Assembly: GCF_001704415.2 (NCBI RefSeq)
Contig: NC_030808.1
Coordinates: 135,423,089-135,487,088 of the forward strand
Direction: 5' to 3'
Origin: Capra hircus
Lineage: Eukaryota; Chordata; Mammalia; Artiodactyla; Bovidae
DNA length: 64,000 nt
Shown: piece after piece, positions 10,277 to 22,169 of the stretch
How the letters are laid out: every line of letters starts with the position of its first letter
Numbering within the stretch: position 1 is the first letter of the stretch
Notes under the pieces: model-generated
What the model was told of the DNA's origin: nothing
The model's input: only the letters and a program-made list of their open reading frames with translations
The model's database searches: none
Program-made: the position numbers and the translations under genes

Positions 10277-11232
10277 AAAGCATTTTGATGGCACTGGCCC
10301 AACCTCTGCGTGGAGTTCATCCCAGACGGTATGATTCTGAGGTCTGCACCCCACCTCGCTCCATCCCCAGGCCCATCCTCTGGGAGACCTCTCCACACAG
10401 TGAGATGTCTGGCCTGAGATATGCCAGAAGGGTAGAAACTAGGAAAATTTTGTGAGGCTTCTGGGAGCTTTCACCCTTGTCACTGGCAAATCTCCTGTGG
10501 GTCTTGGCCCTGGAAGAACAAAAAGTGTGTCATGTAAACAATTGTAAGATTATATAAATCAATAAGACACAATTAAAGGTTGTGTATTAAAGCTGCTGCC
10601 AAACACAGCTAAGTGAAGAATAACTGCTTGTATGTACTCAGTAAAGTGGCAAAATTAGTAAAGTTTCTCAGTGATGCTATGCCCTTCCTTCTCCCCTGTC
10701 CCCACAACCATGACAAAGAAGCTTCGATCCCAACCTACCCCTGCCCTGCTCCATGAAACTGCAACAAATCTGCAACGGCTCCAAGACTGCTTATCACTAC
10801 ATCCCAACTTAATTCCCAAGCCCTTGGGTCCTCACATTTCCCAGGATGTTACACTAAAGGGAACCTTGTTTCCCAGGAGGTGTGGAAAATGCGCAGCCTG
10901 AATATCTCCCTTTACCTTTGAATGTGACATTTGGATGAAAATGACCTGAAATCTGGTCTTGCCTGACCAGCCTCAGAGCAATCAGATTCCGTGTGCTTGA
11001 TAGCCTTCTAAGTTTCCCTGGTTTCCCTGGGGACTTCTGTGTTCAGTTCTAGTTCACTGCAGGCACTGTCCTCAGAGTCCCCTGCCCAAGCTTGTTCTTT
11101 CCTGCCCTTCATTTAGGGTCCTCTACTGGAGGTCCTCTACTGCCCTGTCTCCACTCATGAGACTCAGAGCCCTTCTGAAGACTTGGTAGATACTGGAATG
11201 GTTTTGAAAGTATGGCTTAATGTTTTATCGAC
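10277..11232. other. Unique intergenic sequence
   Basis: No recognisable repeat or coding exon. A 76-codon frame at 10671-10901 has no family motif and is not called. Confidence 0.5.
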
Positions 11233-11382
11233 ACAGGATGAGATGGCTGGATGGCATCACTGACTCGATGGACGCGAGTCTAAGTGAACTCTGGGATTTG
11301 GTGATGGACAGGGAGGCCTGGCATGCTGCGATTCATGGGGTCGCAAAGAGTCGGACACGACTGAGCGACTGAACTGAAGCTT
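11233..11382 (+). mobile_element. BovB 3'-terminal fragment
   Basis: About 150 bp matching the BovB end (GGATGGCATCACTGACTCGA through GGACACGACTGAGCGACTGA) with the usual CTGAACTGAA tail. 5'-truncated. Confidence 0.88.
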
Positions 11383-11571
11383 ATTTTTACACACCTAATT
11401 TCCTCATCTAAAGGCTTAACTAGAAAGAAAGCAAAAGGAAAAATACAGGTAGGAAAGTAAGGCAGGGAGAGATGAGTTTAATACAAAAAATGCAAATGCT
11501 CTGCAAAGTTGCTTTTGGAGGTAGGGACAGGGCGAGTTCAGAATGTGTACCCTAGAATTTTTCCCAGATGA

Positions 11572-12236
11572 TGTAATAGGAAATTTCTAGCTTATGCACT
11601 GATGCTGAAGATGATTTTGAGGCCAAGGCTGGATTGTTGCCTCAGATCCTCACAATCTTGTGAGTCTGAGCAGTAAAAATGAAACAGGAGGGAAGGTGGC
11701 AGGGCGAAACCTTTGAAGGAGTGACAGAGCCTGAGGACAAAATATAAACTGATTAAAATGAAATGGGTCCAAGATGGCAGACAAGTCATCTTCCACTACC
11801 TTGAACCTCAATATATGCTCATTGTAACACATCACCGAGCTACGTGACGCATCTACAGGCACCATCAAAGATAAAAAAAAATGGGCAGTGTCCTAAATTC
11901 TCGGAATCTCTGCCCCTTCCTCCAAATAGTTGGAATAACCCTCCCACTCATTAGCTTGTGAAATTACCCAGCCCATAAAAGCTAACCACACCACGTTTTG
12001 AGGCCACACTAGCCCTCTGGGGTGGCCCACATTCTCATCTATCGTGTGTGTTTCTCTCTAAATAAATCCACTTCTTACCTATCATTTTGTCTCTCACTGA
12101 GTTCTTTCTGCTATGAGACATTAAGAACTTGAGCTTTATTAGGTCCAGAAACCAGGTGTGTATTCTCAGCTGGAAGACTGTGGGTTTTGGCTGGGTTCAA
12201 GTCCCAAGCTGAGGTGAATGGTTTCACAAACAGTGG
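11572..12236 (+). mobile_element. Second LTR of the same ERV family
   Basis: Begins TGTAATAGG and ends GGTTTCA like 9229-9775, shares the 'aaatagttggaataa' and 'aaataaatccacttcttacc' blocks, and is about 665 bp long. The flanking four bases differ (ATGA left, CAAA right), so either the duplication has decayed or the copy arose by recombination. The 1.8 kb between the two LTRs contains SINE and unique DNA, no retroviral internal genes, so the pair is not read as one provirus. Confidence 0.75.
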
Positions 12237-12751
12237 TATATTCTTGCCTCTAGAAAGAATCTTGCCACTGCATAGCTTTCCTGTCTCCCGCAGGTCCTGA
12301 ATTTCCCCTCTTTGGATCTTTTCATCAGTTATTGCCTCTTCTGAGAGGACTCTGTCCTCTCCTGTCTACCTGTGGAAGTCAGTCTGTGTTTTAGGGCCCT
12401 CATCACTTCTCCATCTCCCCAGATGCCCAGGTGGGATTAAACTCTGCCTTTCCCAAGTTGCCTAAGTCTTTGCATCTCTCTTAAAGCACTGATCCCAGTC
12501 TGGGCTAGTCACCTTGGTATTGTCACTGGCTAGCTATATATCTTTGGAACAGCAGGGACCAGGGGATTTTCTTTCCAGGACTACATCTGAGGTGATGCTT
12601 TCTAAGAATAGAATCAGTCAGAATCTTCAAGTTGAGGAGCTGGCTCCAGGGACTTGATGACCTCCAGCTCAAACAGTCCCAGAAGATGGAGTAGTCCCGG
12701 TCCCTTTGTAGGAAGGAGGGGATTAACAATCTCTGGGTTACTAAGGCCTCA
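12237..12751. other. Unique intergenic sequence
   Basis: No repeat or exon recognised. Confidence 0.45.
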
Positions 12752-12760
12752 TGGACTCAG

Positions 12761-12967
12761 AAGTGAAGTTGCTCAGTCATGTGGGACATGTTGCGATCCC
12801 ATGGACTGTAGCCTACCAGGCTCCTCCGTCGGTGGACTTTTCCAGGCAAGAGTACTGGAGTGGGTTGCCATTTTCTTCTCCAGGGGATCTTCCCGACCTG
12901 GGGATCGAACCCAGGTCTCCGGCATTTCAGGCATATATTTTACCCTCTGAGTCACCAGGAAAGCCTG
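12761..12967 (-). mobile_element. Bov-tA SINE with 9-bp target duplication
   Basis: Complement of a complete Bov-tA. Flanked by TGGACTCAG at 12752-12760 and 12968-12976. Frames of 71-98 codons across it are SINE-derived. Confidence 0.9.
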
Positions 12968-12976
12968 TGGACTCAG

Positions 12977-13756
12977 GGCCTTCCTCAATGTCCCCAGTTT
13001 TGCTGGGCCAGCTGTGGCTTCCTAGAAGACTCTGATTCCACAAGCTGGCCTGGGCTATGGGGCCCCTCCCTCTGTGACCAAGTAGTCAGCCAGTCAGAGC
13101 TCTAGGGCATGAGATCTGATCTAGGGCATGAGCCCGCCTTCAGGCATGCAACCTGGTCCAAGAGAGAACTACTTTCTGATCACTCCTTTCCTTTCTGCTT
13201 CACATCCAACCCACACAGTTGCCCTTGGGCAGAGCCCTAAGGTCAGGCTACAGTACTCACCCTCCATCCAATTAAACACTAAACCCTGCCCTCCAAACCA
13301 GGTTTGTTTGTTGTTTTTTTTTTTTCTGGATCAAAAAATAAGATTAGTTTATCATTCCCTGTTTAAAACCATTCAATGATTACTCATTGCTCTGAGGATT
13401 TCTCAGGCTAAAATTCTTAACAGGATTTGAAAACCTTTCACCTGGCCCTTTCAAAATAAGAGGATTTATAATCTTTTCAAAAACAACAAGAATCCTGACA
13501 CAATCTTAATTACTCCAGCTGTCAAAACTGTTTAAGATTGATGAGGTCTGCATTAAGCTGTTAGAAGGTGATTAACTCATCTGTCCTGAATGGATGTGAA
13601 TTCCAAGGAAATTGTTTTTCCACTCTCTTCTCTGTTCTGCCTGTGATATTATCCTTAGGTGACTGCTGGTGACAAGATTCATTATTGAGGCAGTCAGGGT
13701 GGAAAGGACTGTGGAGGGGATTGAAGGGGGAGTCTTGTAGATGAGATTCCTTCGTT
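12977..13756. other. Unique intergenic sequence
   Basis: Includes a T-run at about 13313-13325. No gene recognised. Confidence 0.45.
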
Positions 13757-15865
13757 GTTGTTCAGTAGCTAAGTTGCTAAGTTGTGTCTGACTCTGTGAC
13801 CCTGTGGGCTGCAGCATGCCAGGCTTCCTTGTCCTTCATTGTCTCTGGGAGTTTGTCCAGATTCATGTCCATTGAGTTGGTGATGTATTTTACCATCTCA
13901 TCTTCTGCCGCCCACTTCTCCTTTTGCCTTCCATCTTTCCCAACATCAGGGTCTTTTCTAATGAGTCAGCTCTTTGCATCAGATGGCCAAAGCACTGGAG
14001 TTTTAGCTTAGCATCAGTCCTTCCAGTGAATATTCAGGATTGATTTCCTTTAGGATAGACTGGTTTGATCTTGCAGTCCAAGGGACTCTCAGGAGTCTTT
14101 AAAGCACCACAGTTTGAAAGCATCAGTTTTTTGGAGCTCTGCTGTTTTTATTGTCCAGCTCTCACATCCATACATGACTACTGGGAAAACCATACTTTGA
14201 CTATATAGACATTTGTTAACAAAGTAATGTTTCAACTTTTTAATATACTGTGTTTGCCATTGCTTTTCTTCCAAAGAGCAAGCACCTTTTAATTTCATGG
14301 CTGGAGTCACCATCTGAAGTGATTTTGGAGTCCCAAAATATAAAGTCTCTCACTGTTTCCATTGTTTCCGCATGAAGTGATGGGACTGGATGCTGTGATC
14401 TTAGTTTTTTTAATGTTGAGTTAAGCCAGTTTTTTCACTCTCCTCTTTCACCTTCATCAAGAGGCTCTTTAGTTCTTCTTCCCTTTCTGCCATAAGTGTG
14501 GTGTCATCACCGTATCTGAGGTTATTGATTCTCTGGGCAATCTTGATTCCAGCTTGTGCTTCATCCAGCCCAGCATTTCACATGATGTACTCTGCATAAA
14601 AGTTAAATAAGCAGAGCAACAATATACAGCCTTGACGTACTTCTTCCCCAATTTTGAACCAGTCCATTGTTACATGTCTGGTTCTAACTATTGCTTCTTG
14701 ACCTGCATACAGATTTCTCAGGAGGCAGGTCAGGTGATCTTGTATTCCCAACTCTTGAAGAATTTCCCACAGTTTGTTATGATCTACACAGTCAAAGGCT
14801 TTGGCATAGTCAATGAAGGAGATGTTTTTTTGGGATTCTCTAGCTTTTTCTATGATCCAACAGATGTTGGCAATTTGATCTCTGGTTCCTCTGCCTTATT
14901 TAAGTCCAGCCTGTACATCTGGAAATTCTCAGTTCACATACTGTTGAAGCCTAGCTTGAAGGATTTTGAGCATTACTTTGCTAGCATGAGAGATGAGTGC
15001 AACTGTGCAGTAGTTTGAGCATTCTTTGGCATTGCCTTTCTTTGGGATTAGAATGAAAACTGACCTTTTCCAGTCCTGTGACCACTGCTGAGTTTTCCAA
15101 ATTTGCTGGCACATTGAGTGCAGCACTTTCACAGCATCATGGTTTAGGATTTGAAATAGCTCTACTGGAATTCTATCACCTCCACTAGCTTTGTCCATAG
15201 TGATGCTTCCTAAGGCCCACTTCACTTTGGACTCCAAGATGCCTGGCTCTAGGTGAGTGATCACACCCCTGTGGTTATCTGGGTTATGAAGATTCTTTTT
15301 TTATAGTTGTTCTGTGTATTCTTGCCACCTCTCCTTAATATCTTCTGCTTCTGTTAGGTCCACACTGTTTCCATGCTTTATTGTGCCTATATTTGCATGA
15401 AATATTCCCTTGGTATCTCTAATTTTCTTGAAGAGATCCCTAGTCTTTCCCATTCTATTGTTTCCCTCTATTTCTTTTCATTGTTCATTTAAAAAGGCGC
15501 AGCATGCTTGGGGCTGGTGCATGGGGATGACCCAGAGAGATGTTGTGGGGAGGGAGATGGGAGGGGGGTTCATGTTTGGGAACGCATGTAAGAATTAAAG
15601 ATTTTAAAATTTAAAAAATAAAAAAAAAGAAAAAAAGAAAAAAAAAATAAAAAGGCTTTCTTATCTCTCCTTGCTATTCTCTGAAACTTTGCATAAGGAT
15701 GGGTATATCCTTCCTTTGCCTTTAGCTTCTCTTCTTTTTTCAGCTATTTATAAGGCCTCCTCAGACATCCTTCTTGACTTTTTGCATTTCTTTTTCTCGG
15801 TTATAGTTTTGATCACCACCTCCTATGGAATGTTATGAACCTCCATCTATAGTTCTACAGGCTCT
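13757..15865 (-). mobile_element. BovB LINE, 5'-truncated, interrupted by an L1 3' end
   Basis: Encodes in broken minus-strand frames the RTE-type reverse transcriptase: KVKWALGSITMDKASGGDRI, KRSVFILIPKKGNAKECSNY and the catalytic box as LRYGDDTTL (about 14500-14520) rather than YADD. Frameshifts and stops throughout; 3' end at 13757, 5' end lost within the segment upstream of the reverse transcriptase domain. Interrupted by the L1 fragment at 15499-15648. Not a host gene. Confidence 0.92.
15499..15648 (+). mobile_element. Ruminant L1 3' end inserted into BovB
   Basis: About 115 bp of L1 3' UTR ('gcagcatgcttggggctggt', 'gtaagaattaaagatttt') plus an A-rich tail. AAAAAGGC occurs on both sides (15491-15498 and 15649-15656), and the BovB sequence resumes with GGCTTTCTTATCTC. 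Confidence 0.85.
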
Positions 15866-16039
15866 CTGAAATAGCTGAGGGGAGGTCAAGTGTATGGTGA
15901 TAGATGGTAACCAGATTTTGGGGCTAATCACTTTGTAATGAACACAAACATCAAATCTCAAGAAAAGTAGTGAAGACAATATTTTAATCCATATCTCCTT
16001 AGCTCTAGTACTTTCCTTTATTCCTCTCTGATCCAGCAT
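15866..16039. other. Short unique spacer
   Basis: Nothing recognised between the BovB and the MIR. Confidence 0.4.
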
Positions 16040-16195
16040 AGCTGGGTGTCAGGCACTTCTGCATTCACCATCTCACTGAATCCTCACAATATACCAGGAG
16101 GTGAACACTTGTGGTTGGAATATGATTGATGAGGGGACTGAAACGCAGAGAGGAAAAATGAGTGGACCAAGGTCACCCAGCCAATAAATCACTTC
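16040..16195 (-). repeat. MIR (ancient SINE)
   Basis: Complement of MIR: a 'caggcacttctgcattcacc' part, 'tcactgaatcctcacaa', a decayed 'gaggggactgaaacgcagag' and 'aaggtcacccagcc'. Confidence 0.75.
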
Positions 16196-16611
16196 TTTTT
16201 TTCTCACCCTAGCTCTACTACTTGTAATATTTCTTTCACTATGTCATCTGTCATCCCAGTGCAGACATAATGGAGTAGAACATTTTCCTCTACAAAGGTT
16301 TGCTGATAATCTTGGGATCAAAGGTAATCAGCCAACAGATTGAATACATTGAATACAGATTGAAGTTATGTAATCAATCATTCTGAAGACTGATTACTGA
16401 CTGTTACGGGTTCAGTCAGTGGCCTACCTCAGTTCTACAGCAGACAAAGCATTCTGTTTCCGTAAGGGTCAGCTCCTGCCAAGTTCAGAAAGCTCAGCCC
16501 AGGTCTGTTGTTAATTCTTCAGATGGAAGAACTCTTACACACACACACAAGAATGCTTCCATGAGGCTTCACTCCTGGGACAAAACAACGAACCATTGAA
16601 AGAGGATGGGG

Positions 16612-16694
16612 GCCCTCTCTCACCCTCTGAGATGGCACTTGTTCTGTCTGTAGAGTGTGTTTGTCTCTAACCAAATCCACTTCTTACCTAAAAG
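16612..16694 (+). mobile_element. Third fragment of the 9.2/11.6-kb LTR family
   Basis: Shares 'ctctctcaccctctgagatgg' split by divergence and 'ccaaatccacttcttaccta' with the LTRs at 9229 and 11572. Only about 80 bp remain. Confidence 0.7.
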
Positions 16695-16712
16695 AAAGGA
16701 AAGAGGACGGGG

Positions 16713-16960
16713 GAGCTTTCCTGGTTGTCCAGTGGTTAAGAATCTGCCTTCCAGAATCTACCTATCCAGTGGTTAAAAGCAAGGGATGCAGGTTTGATAC
16801 TTGGTTGTGAACATAGGATTGCACGTGCCTCAGGGCAACTAAGCCCACACCACAACTAAAGAGAAGCCCAAGCTCCACAACAAAAGACCTGAAGCGGCCA
16901 AAATAAATAAATTAATTAATTAATGGAAAAAAAAAAAAAAACCTTAAAAAAAAAAAAAAG
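16713..16960 (+). mobile_element. tRNA-type SINE with A/T-rich tail
   Basis: Begins GAGCTTTCCTGGTTGTCCAG and follows the Bov-tA/tRNA-SINE body, ending in (AAAT/TAAT)n and two A-runs (about 16926-16960). Confidence 0.78.
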
Positions 16961-17804
16961 GAAGAAAGAGGATGGGTTATATAAGACTGAAAAATGAGAA
17001 GTCCTGAAAGGTGGGAATCAGCTGCCAGGCCCAATCCAAAGTTCCCTAGCAAACCAGCCGTAGTGTAGAGAGGATTCTAAAAGGCCAAAAACAAAAACAC
17101 ATTCAAACACACTGGAGATGAATTCTTTCAAAGCAGCTTAGTCCTCTGGTGGGGCCTTCCCCTGTCTTTCCTCCACCCTCTGCCCCTACAAATATCCAGG
17201 GAGAGCAGACACCCACCAGCCTCGTCTGGCCCACAGAGGAGTTTTCTTTAACCTGCACACAGTTTTTAAATAGCTGTAAACATCAAAAGTGAGAAGTTTT
17301 ACCTAAGAATTTAGACTTTTTCTTCTCTTTTGGAAAATCAAAAGTTTTTCATATGAAGCCAAGTGGCTTCATATCTCTGAATGATAATTGTGACAAAGGT
17401 GAATAGTGGCTGCCTCCAAGGTATTTGTATACCCAGACCACTTGACTCACTTATCTTCCCTGCCTGACCCCTGTGGGCATCTGTTTTTCACTCAGGCCAG
17501 GTGAGACTTCCCATCTGCATATCAAGTGAAACAGATCTCCTCTCACCCTAACATTCAAAAATCCTTCACAACACAGCTTATTCTGACTTACCCTTGTGAC
17601 TAGACTTCCTGCATAAACAGGTCCCTTACCTTCCCATAGTCACATCTTTGCTGGTGTTTTTTCATTTCCTCTAAGTTGCCTTCTGTCCCAACCAAATCTG
17701 GGAAATCTCCAGCACCCTCAAAAGTCCATGTGAGGGCCTTTTTGGAATCTCTCAAACAGAAATAACCTTTCTTTCATTAGAGGCTCCAAAGTGCCATGTT
17801 ATTT
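16961..17804. other. Unique intergenic sequence
   Basis: No repeat family or exon recognised. Confidence 0.4.
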
Positions 17805-18100
17805 TGCAGTATAGTCATAACTTATGTATTCTTCTTTACAGATGTTGGGACTTTTACAAATTGAAGGTTTACAGCAACCTTGTATTGTCAGATGATGGTT
17901 AGCATTTTTTAACAGTAAAGACGTAAAGCTATTGCATACTTAACAGATTACAGTATAGTATAAACATAACTTTTATATGCACTGGAAAAGCAAAAAAAAA
18001 AAAAGGCTTGATTCACTTGCCTGCGATATTTGCTTTACTGTGGTGTTCTGGACTGAACTGGCAATACCACCCAGGTCTGCCTGTACTTGTTCTGGACTTT
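17805..18100 (+). repeat. Old DNA-transposon-like or L1-like repeat
   Basis: Contains 'tgcgatatttgctttactgtgg' (split by small changes) and 'aacataacttttatatgcac', which I recognise as part of a widespread eutherian repeat but cannot name with confidence. Internal A-run at about 17991-18004. Confidence 0.45.
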
Positions 18101-18179
18101 TACAATTTTACACATTTACATATTATAAGTTCTTTTCCTGTGATTCACTTCTGTCCTGGCCAGTAGTCCAACTGAGCCA

Positions 18180-18415
18180 GCCAAGGCCTTACCTGTGAAT
18201 AAGGAAGCTATCTTAACCCTCCTGACCAGCCAAGTCACCAGATAAATGCCACAGAATGGCTTCATTTAATGCCATATGGAACAGTACAACTTCCTGACTG
18301 AGATTTGCCCAAATTCCTGACTTTTGTGACAGTTGTGTGATAGGATAATAAGGTTATTGTTTTAAGCCACTGCTTTGTCACATAGCAACAGATAACTAAA
18401 CTGGTTCAGAAAATT
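18180..18415 (+). mobile_element. MLT1-like LTR 3' part (ERVL-MaLR)
   Basis: Ends with the MaLR-like 'ttattgttttaagccactgc' then 'cacatagcaacagataactaa'. Upstream half diverged. Confidence 0.6.
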
Positions 18416-18527
18416 TTAAAAGTCTTTAATCTTGTTAATTATTTTCAAGCCTTTTTACAAAATTAAAAATAAACACACATACAACTTAAAGAAGGAGAAG
18501 GGAACTCATTTATTGAGTTCTTAATTT

Positions 18528-18575
18528 GATTCAGTTCAGTTCAGTTCAGTTCAGTCGCTCAGTCGTCCGACTCTT
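18528..18575 (-). repeat. BovB tail remnant
   Basis: (TTCAG)n followed by TCGCTCAGTCGT, the complement of the last bases and tail of BovB. Only about 45 bp. Confidence 0.7.
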
Positions 18576-18589
18576 TACTGCCTGACAAG

Positions 18590-18680
18590 TTATATGTGTT
18601 ACATTATCTAACACTCAAGACAATCTAACTTGTGCTATTATCTACATTTCTGAGAAGAAGAAACCAAAGCTGAGAGGGAG
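18590..18680 (-). repeat. MIR fragment
   Basis: 'tctacatttctgagaagaag' and 'aaaccaaagctgagag' are a decayed complement of the MIR core. Confidence 0.5.
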
Positions 18681-18970
18681 TGTGCTTTGCCAGCTCAGAA
18701 GACTGAGTGGACGTTGGGTAGTACTGAGGTCCGGGGAGCGGGGGCACCACAGGAGCTCTAAGCACGTGGGCACTTGTGGTGGCTATTTTTCTCCCTCCAT
18801 TTAGAAGTCACAGATAGTTTAGCATGAGCAAGAACTATATAACCAGGAGACTGGAGAGAAGAGGCCAAAGTACAAGTGATTTCATATTTAGTAACTACAA
18901 ATACACATCATGAAGCTTTACTTTTTTCACTTTTTAAAAAAATTATCATTTTAATTGTCAACAAATGTTG
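18680..18970 (-). repeat. Unoccupied paralogue of the 9.1-10.0 kb repeat
   Basis: Inverted copy of 9115-9228 plus 9776-9975 with no LTR between them. On the minus strand the junction reads CACTTGTACTTTGGCCTC, one CTTT where the 9-kb copy has LTR flanked by CTTT on each side. Confidence 0.82.
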
Positions 18971-18971
18971 A

Positions 18972-19147
18972 TTGAAGGCAGGAGGAGGAGAAGACAACAG
19001 AAGATAAGATGGTTGGATGGCATCACCAACTCAATGGACATGAGTTTGAACAAACTCTGGGAGATGGTGAAGGACCAGGAAGCCTGGTGTGCTACAGTCC
19101 ATGGGGTTGCAAATAGTCGGACAGGCTGAGGGACTGAAAAACAACAC
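18972..19147 (+). mobile_element. BovB 3'-end fragment
   Basis: Diverged copy of the BovB 3' 170 bp (GGCATCACCAACTCAATGGA; 'gaccaggaagcctggtgtgc'). 5'-truncated. Confidence 0.85.
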
Positions 19148-19149
19148 CA

Positions 19150-19322
19150 CCGCTTATTTTACTCCTGTCCCCAACCACCTTCCCCTCGTTAACCACTAGT
19201 TTGTTGTCTGTGTCTAAGAGTCTATTATTGTCTTGTTTTGTTTAGATTCCACATATGAGTGAAATCATCAGGTTTGTGTTTTTCACTTTCCATCTTATTT
19301 CACTTGATTCTACAACTAAAAT
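19150..19322 (-). mobile_element. L1 fragment
   Basis: Complement of an L1 3' region with 'tagattccacatatgagtg' and 'tttgtgtttttcactttcc'. Confidence 0.6.
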
Positions 19323-19324
19323 AA

Positions 19325-19545
19325 CGGCTTCTATGAATTCAGTAATTACTATGTACCAGGCTCTGTGCATCTTTTAAAATGTTTGCAACAACCCTAAATG
19401 GATAGAGGTATAGTTGTTATTATCTCCATTTTACAAATGAGGAAACTAAGGCACAGAAAATGTAAGTAGCTTACCTAAGACCTCCCAGCTAAGTGGTGAA
19501 GCCAAGCTATCTAATTCCAGAGCCTGTACTTGTAACTGTGTAAAT
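19325..19545 (-). repeat. MIR
   Basis: Well-preserved complement: 'attactatgtaccaggctct', 'ctccattttacaaatgagg', 'aaactaaggcacagaaaatg', 'gtggtgaagccaagct'. A second, plus-oriented MIR remnant (19546-19680) abuts it. Confidence 0.85.
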
Positions 19546-19689
19546 TAAGACAAGCCCTGTAACCTTTCTGATCTTCAGTTTCTGATCCATAAAACTGGGA
19601 AATCTTTGTGAGGATTAGAAATAATGTATATGAAATGACTATCATGGCCAGTGCCTAGTATTTTATGGATATTAACGGTTTCCCTAATG

Positions 19690-20115
19690 GCTTAGTGTTA
19701 AGGGTTGGATTGTGTCCCTCCTGAAGATGTTGAAGTCCTAGCACCTGGTGCCTATGAATGTGACCTTATTTGGAAATAAGGTCTTTGCAGATGATGAAGT
19801 TAAGATGAGGTCATTAGGATGAGAAATCTGGACACAGAGAGAGACACAAAGTGAGAGTGCCATCTGAACAACAAGGCAAAGATCGGGGTGATGTATCAAC
19901 AAGACAAGCAACACCAAAGATTGAAAACGAACCGCCAGCATCTAGGGGAGAGGCTTGGAACAGATTCCATCAGAGCCCTCAGATGGAATCAGCCCTGCTG
20001 ACACCTTAATTTTGGACATCCAGCCTCCAGGACCATGAGAGACTACGCTTCTGCTGCTTTCAGCCCCTCAGCTTGCGGCCCTTTGCTATGGCAGCCCTGG
20101 GGAACTAATAGCTCA
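19690..20115 (+). mobile_element. MLT1-type LTR (ERVL-MaLR)
   Basis: Order matches MLT1: 'ggttggattgtgtccctcc', 'gaatgtgaccttatttgg', 'ttaattttggacatccagcc', 'ccctttgctatggcagccc'. Solo, no internal region. Confidence 0.8.
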
Positions 20116-20937
20116 GCATGTGGTACTTGTACCTTTGATACTCAGCAATGTGTCTCTGAGTCTGGGTATACACAGCAACCTGCTGCTAGCATGCTGGGTG
20201 CTCTGCACATGTGCAGCCCTGCAGCCCAGCTGTACATGGAGTCAGTCTAGTACATTGGAAGGTGGGCCAAGGTCAACTCTTCGAGATCCCGCCTGCTTTT
20301 GTGCTCCTCTGGATCAAGTGCCCACTACTCTTATGCTACCTTGGGTAGAGCAGAATGTCTTCAGTAAACTCATTCAGAAGAAGGTGCTGGTAGATAATTT
20401 GTCCTCTCAAATGAATTAATCACACCTGAAAGGTGATTTCTCTGATACCTTGGTGCCTGGTTGGAAGAGATTTTAGGTTAAGACCCCTCAGGCTCCCCCA
20501 GAATATCTGCATGCCCTACAGGCCACGCACCATGTGCACTGCTCTCTGCAAACAGATATCCATGTTCAGAGATCAAGGGATACTTTCCAGCAGAGAAGGT
20601 GATTTAAGCAGCCTAGGTAAATGCCTCAGGCCTTCAGGGAAATCAGGACAGCCTCAGAGAGCATTTAGAAATGGAGAGGTAGGAGGGCTTTGTGTGCCCA
20701 AGAGATTCATTGTTGGGGCTTGGAAAATAATTAGAGTTGGAATGAGCTCAAGCTGCAGCAACCAGGGACCCTGTGGGACACTGTTTTTCAGGAACTCTAG
20801 AAGCAGCATTCCCTCAGGTTCATTTTCAGGAAAGGAAAAGATCTCCAAACAGAAAGACCATCATAGCTGTTTAAAATAGGTGGAGATCATGATCTGTTGG
20901 TGTTCCCTGATCTATTAGGGGGCAACAGACCCCCTGC
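20116..20937. other. Unique intergenic sequence
   Basis: Contains the longest non-repeat frame in this part (148 codons, plus strand, 20433-20879). It has no recognisable domain, signal peptide or splice context, so I do not call a gene. Confidence 0.45.
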
Positions 20938-21560
20938 ATATTGCTGTTTAACAAACTACCCCACACTGAGCAGCTTAAAATAACAATATTTATTGTCTCA
21001 CATAATTTCTAAGGGTCACCTTACCTGGGTGGCTCTGGATCAGGGTCTTTCATGAGGTTGCAGTTGGGCAGTTGGCTGGGGCTGCAGGCTTTCCAAGGCT
21101 TGACTGGGCCTGGGGGATTTACTTCCCAGATGGCTCCCTCATGTGGCTGTTGGTAAGAGGCCTTATTTTTTGTTCACTGTTGTCCTGAAGTCTCACTACC
21201 TTACCACATAGGGTGACCAATCATCTTGGTTTGCCCAGGACTAAGGGGGTTCTCAGGATGTGAGACATTCATTCTAAAACCAGGAAAGTCCTGGGCAACC
21301 TGGGGACAAGTTGGTCTCATATGTGGACTTCTCTCCCAGGGGCTGCTCAGAACAGGAAGAGAGTGGCCGAGGTAGAGCTATGAGGCATTTTATCATCTAA
21401 TCTTACAAGTAACATACTGTGCATCATTTCTGGTCTATTCCACTGGTCAGACAGACCAGCCTTGGTACTGTGTGCAAAGCTACTATACAAGGTATAAATA
21501 TTAGGAGGTAGGGATCAGTGGAGCCATCTTGGAGGCTGGCTACTACATTTCCCCAAAACT
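20938..21560 (+). repeat. Mid-aged interspersed repeat, copy 1, with a small insertion
   Basis: Starts 'tgctgtttaacaaactaccc', then 'gcttaaaataacaatattta' and 'ggctggggctgcaggc'. 21205-21325 looks like a separate short palindrome-type DNA transposon ('agggtgaccaatcatcttgg' ... 'gtcctgggcaacc') inserted in it. Family not named. Confidence 0.6.
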
Positions 21561-22070
21561 CAGTGGTTTAAAGCAACCATCCTGTTAGTATCTCTTGTGA
21601 GTCTGTGGGTTAACAGGGCTCAGCTGGATGGTTCTTCTGCACCCCACGATGTCTGTTGGATCTGCAGCCACTAGGGCTCAATTGAGCTGGAATCTCAAAT
21701 GACATATTCCCATGGCTGGCAGTTGGTGCTGGCTGTTGGCTAGGAGCTAATCTAAGGCTGTCTATGGGAAAGTCTTGGTTCTCCTCCATGTGACCTTTCC
21801 ATATGGCTTTGACTGGATTTTGAGAGGGAACATCCCAAAACAGGAATGTAAGCAGAAGGAAACAGAAGCTGCCAAATCTCCTAAGACTTGAAATCAGAAG
21901 CCCTCGAACATTTTATATTGCATTCCATTGGCCAAAGCAGTCACAGGGACAGCCTAGATATAAGGAAAGGGGAAATAAACCATACTTCTTGATATGAGGA
22001 ATAGCATATGTTTGCAGTAAGGGGAAGGATTACTAGTAGCTACTACGCAGCCTAATGGGGCTACCACTAC
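21545..22070 (+). repeat. Same repeat family, copy 2
   Basis: Repeats the motif order of copy 1: 'ccaaaactcagtggtttaaa', 'gtgggttaacagggctcagc', 'ggctggcagttggtgctggc', 'aagcagtcacagggacagcc'. Confidence 0.65.
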
Positions 22071-22169
22071 CCAAAGATTGTGCTTCAGGGTTTCTCACTA
22101 GCGAATGTGCAAAAGCTCCAGAGGTGGTGAAATATTCCAGGTGCTCTTAAATTTCTGAATCTATAACCC

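Noticed and set aside
9229..12236. Two LTRs as a single provirus
   Set aside because: The 9-kb LTR has its own 4-bp duplication and empty-site paralogue, and the sequence between the LTRs has no retroviral gene but a separately flanked SINE.
20433..20879. 148-codon plus-strand frame between repeats
   Set aside because: No domain, signal peptide, conserved motif or splice context; composition does not look coding.
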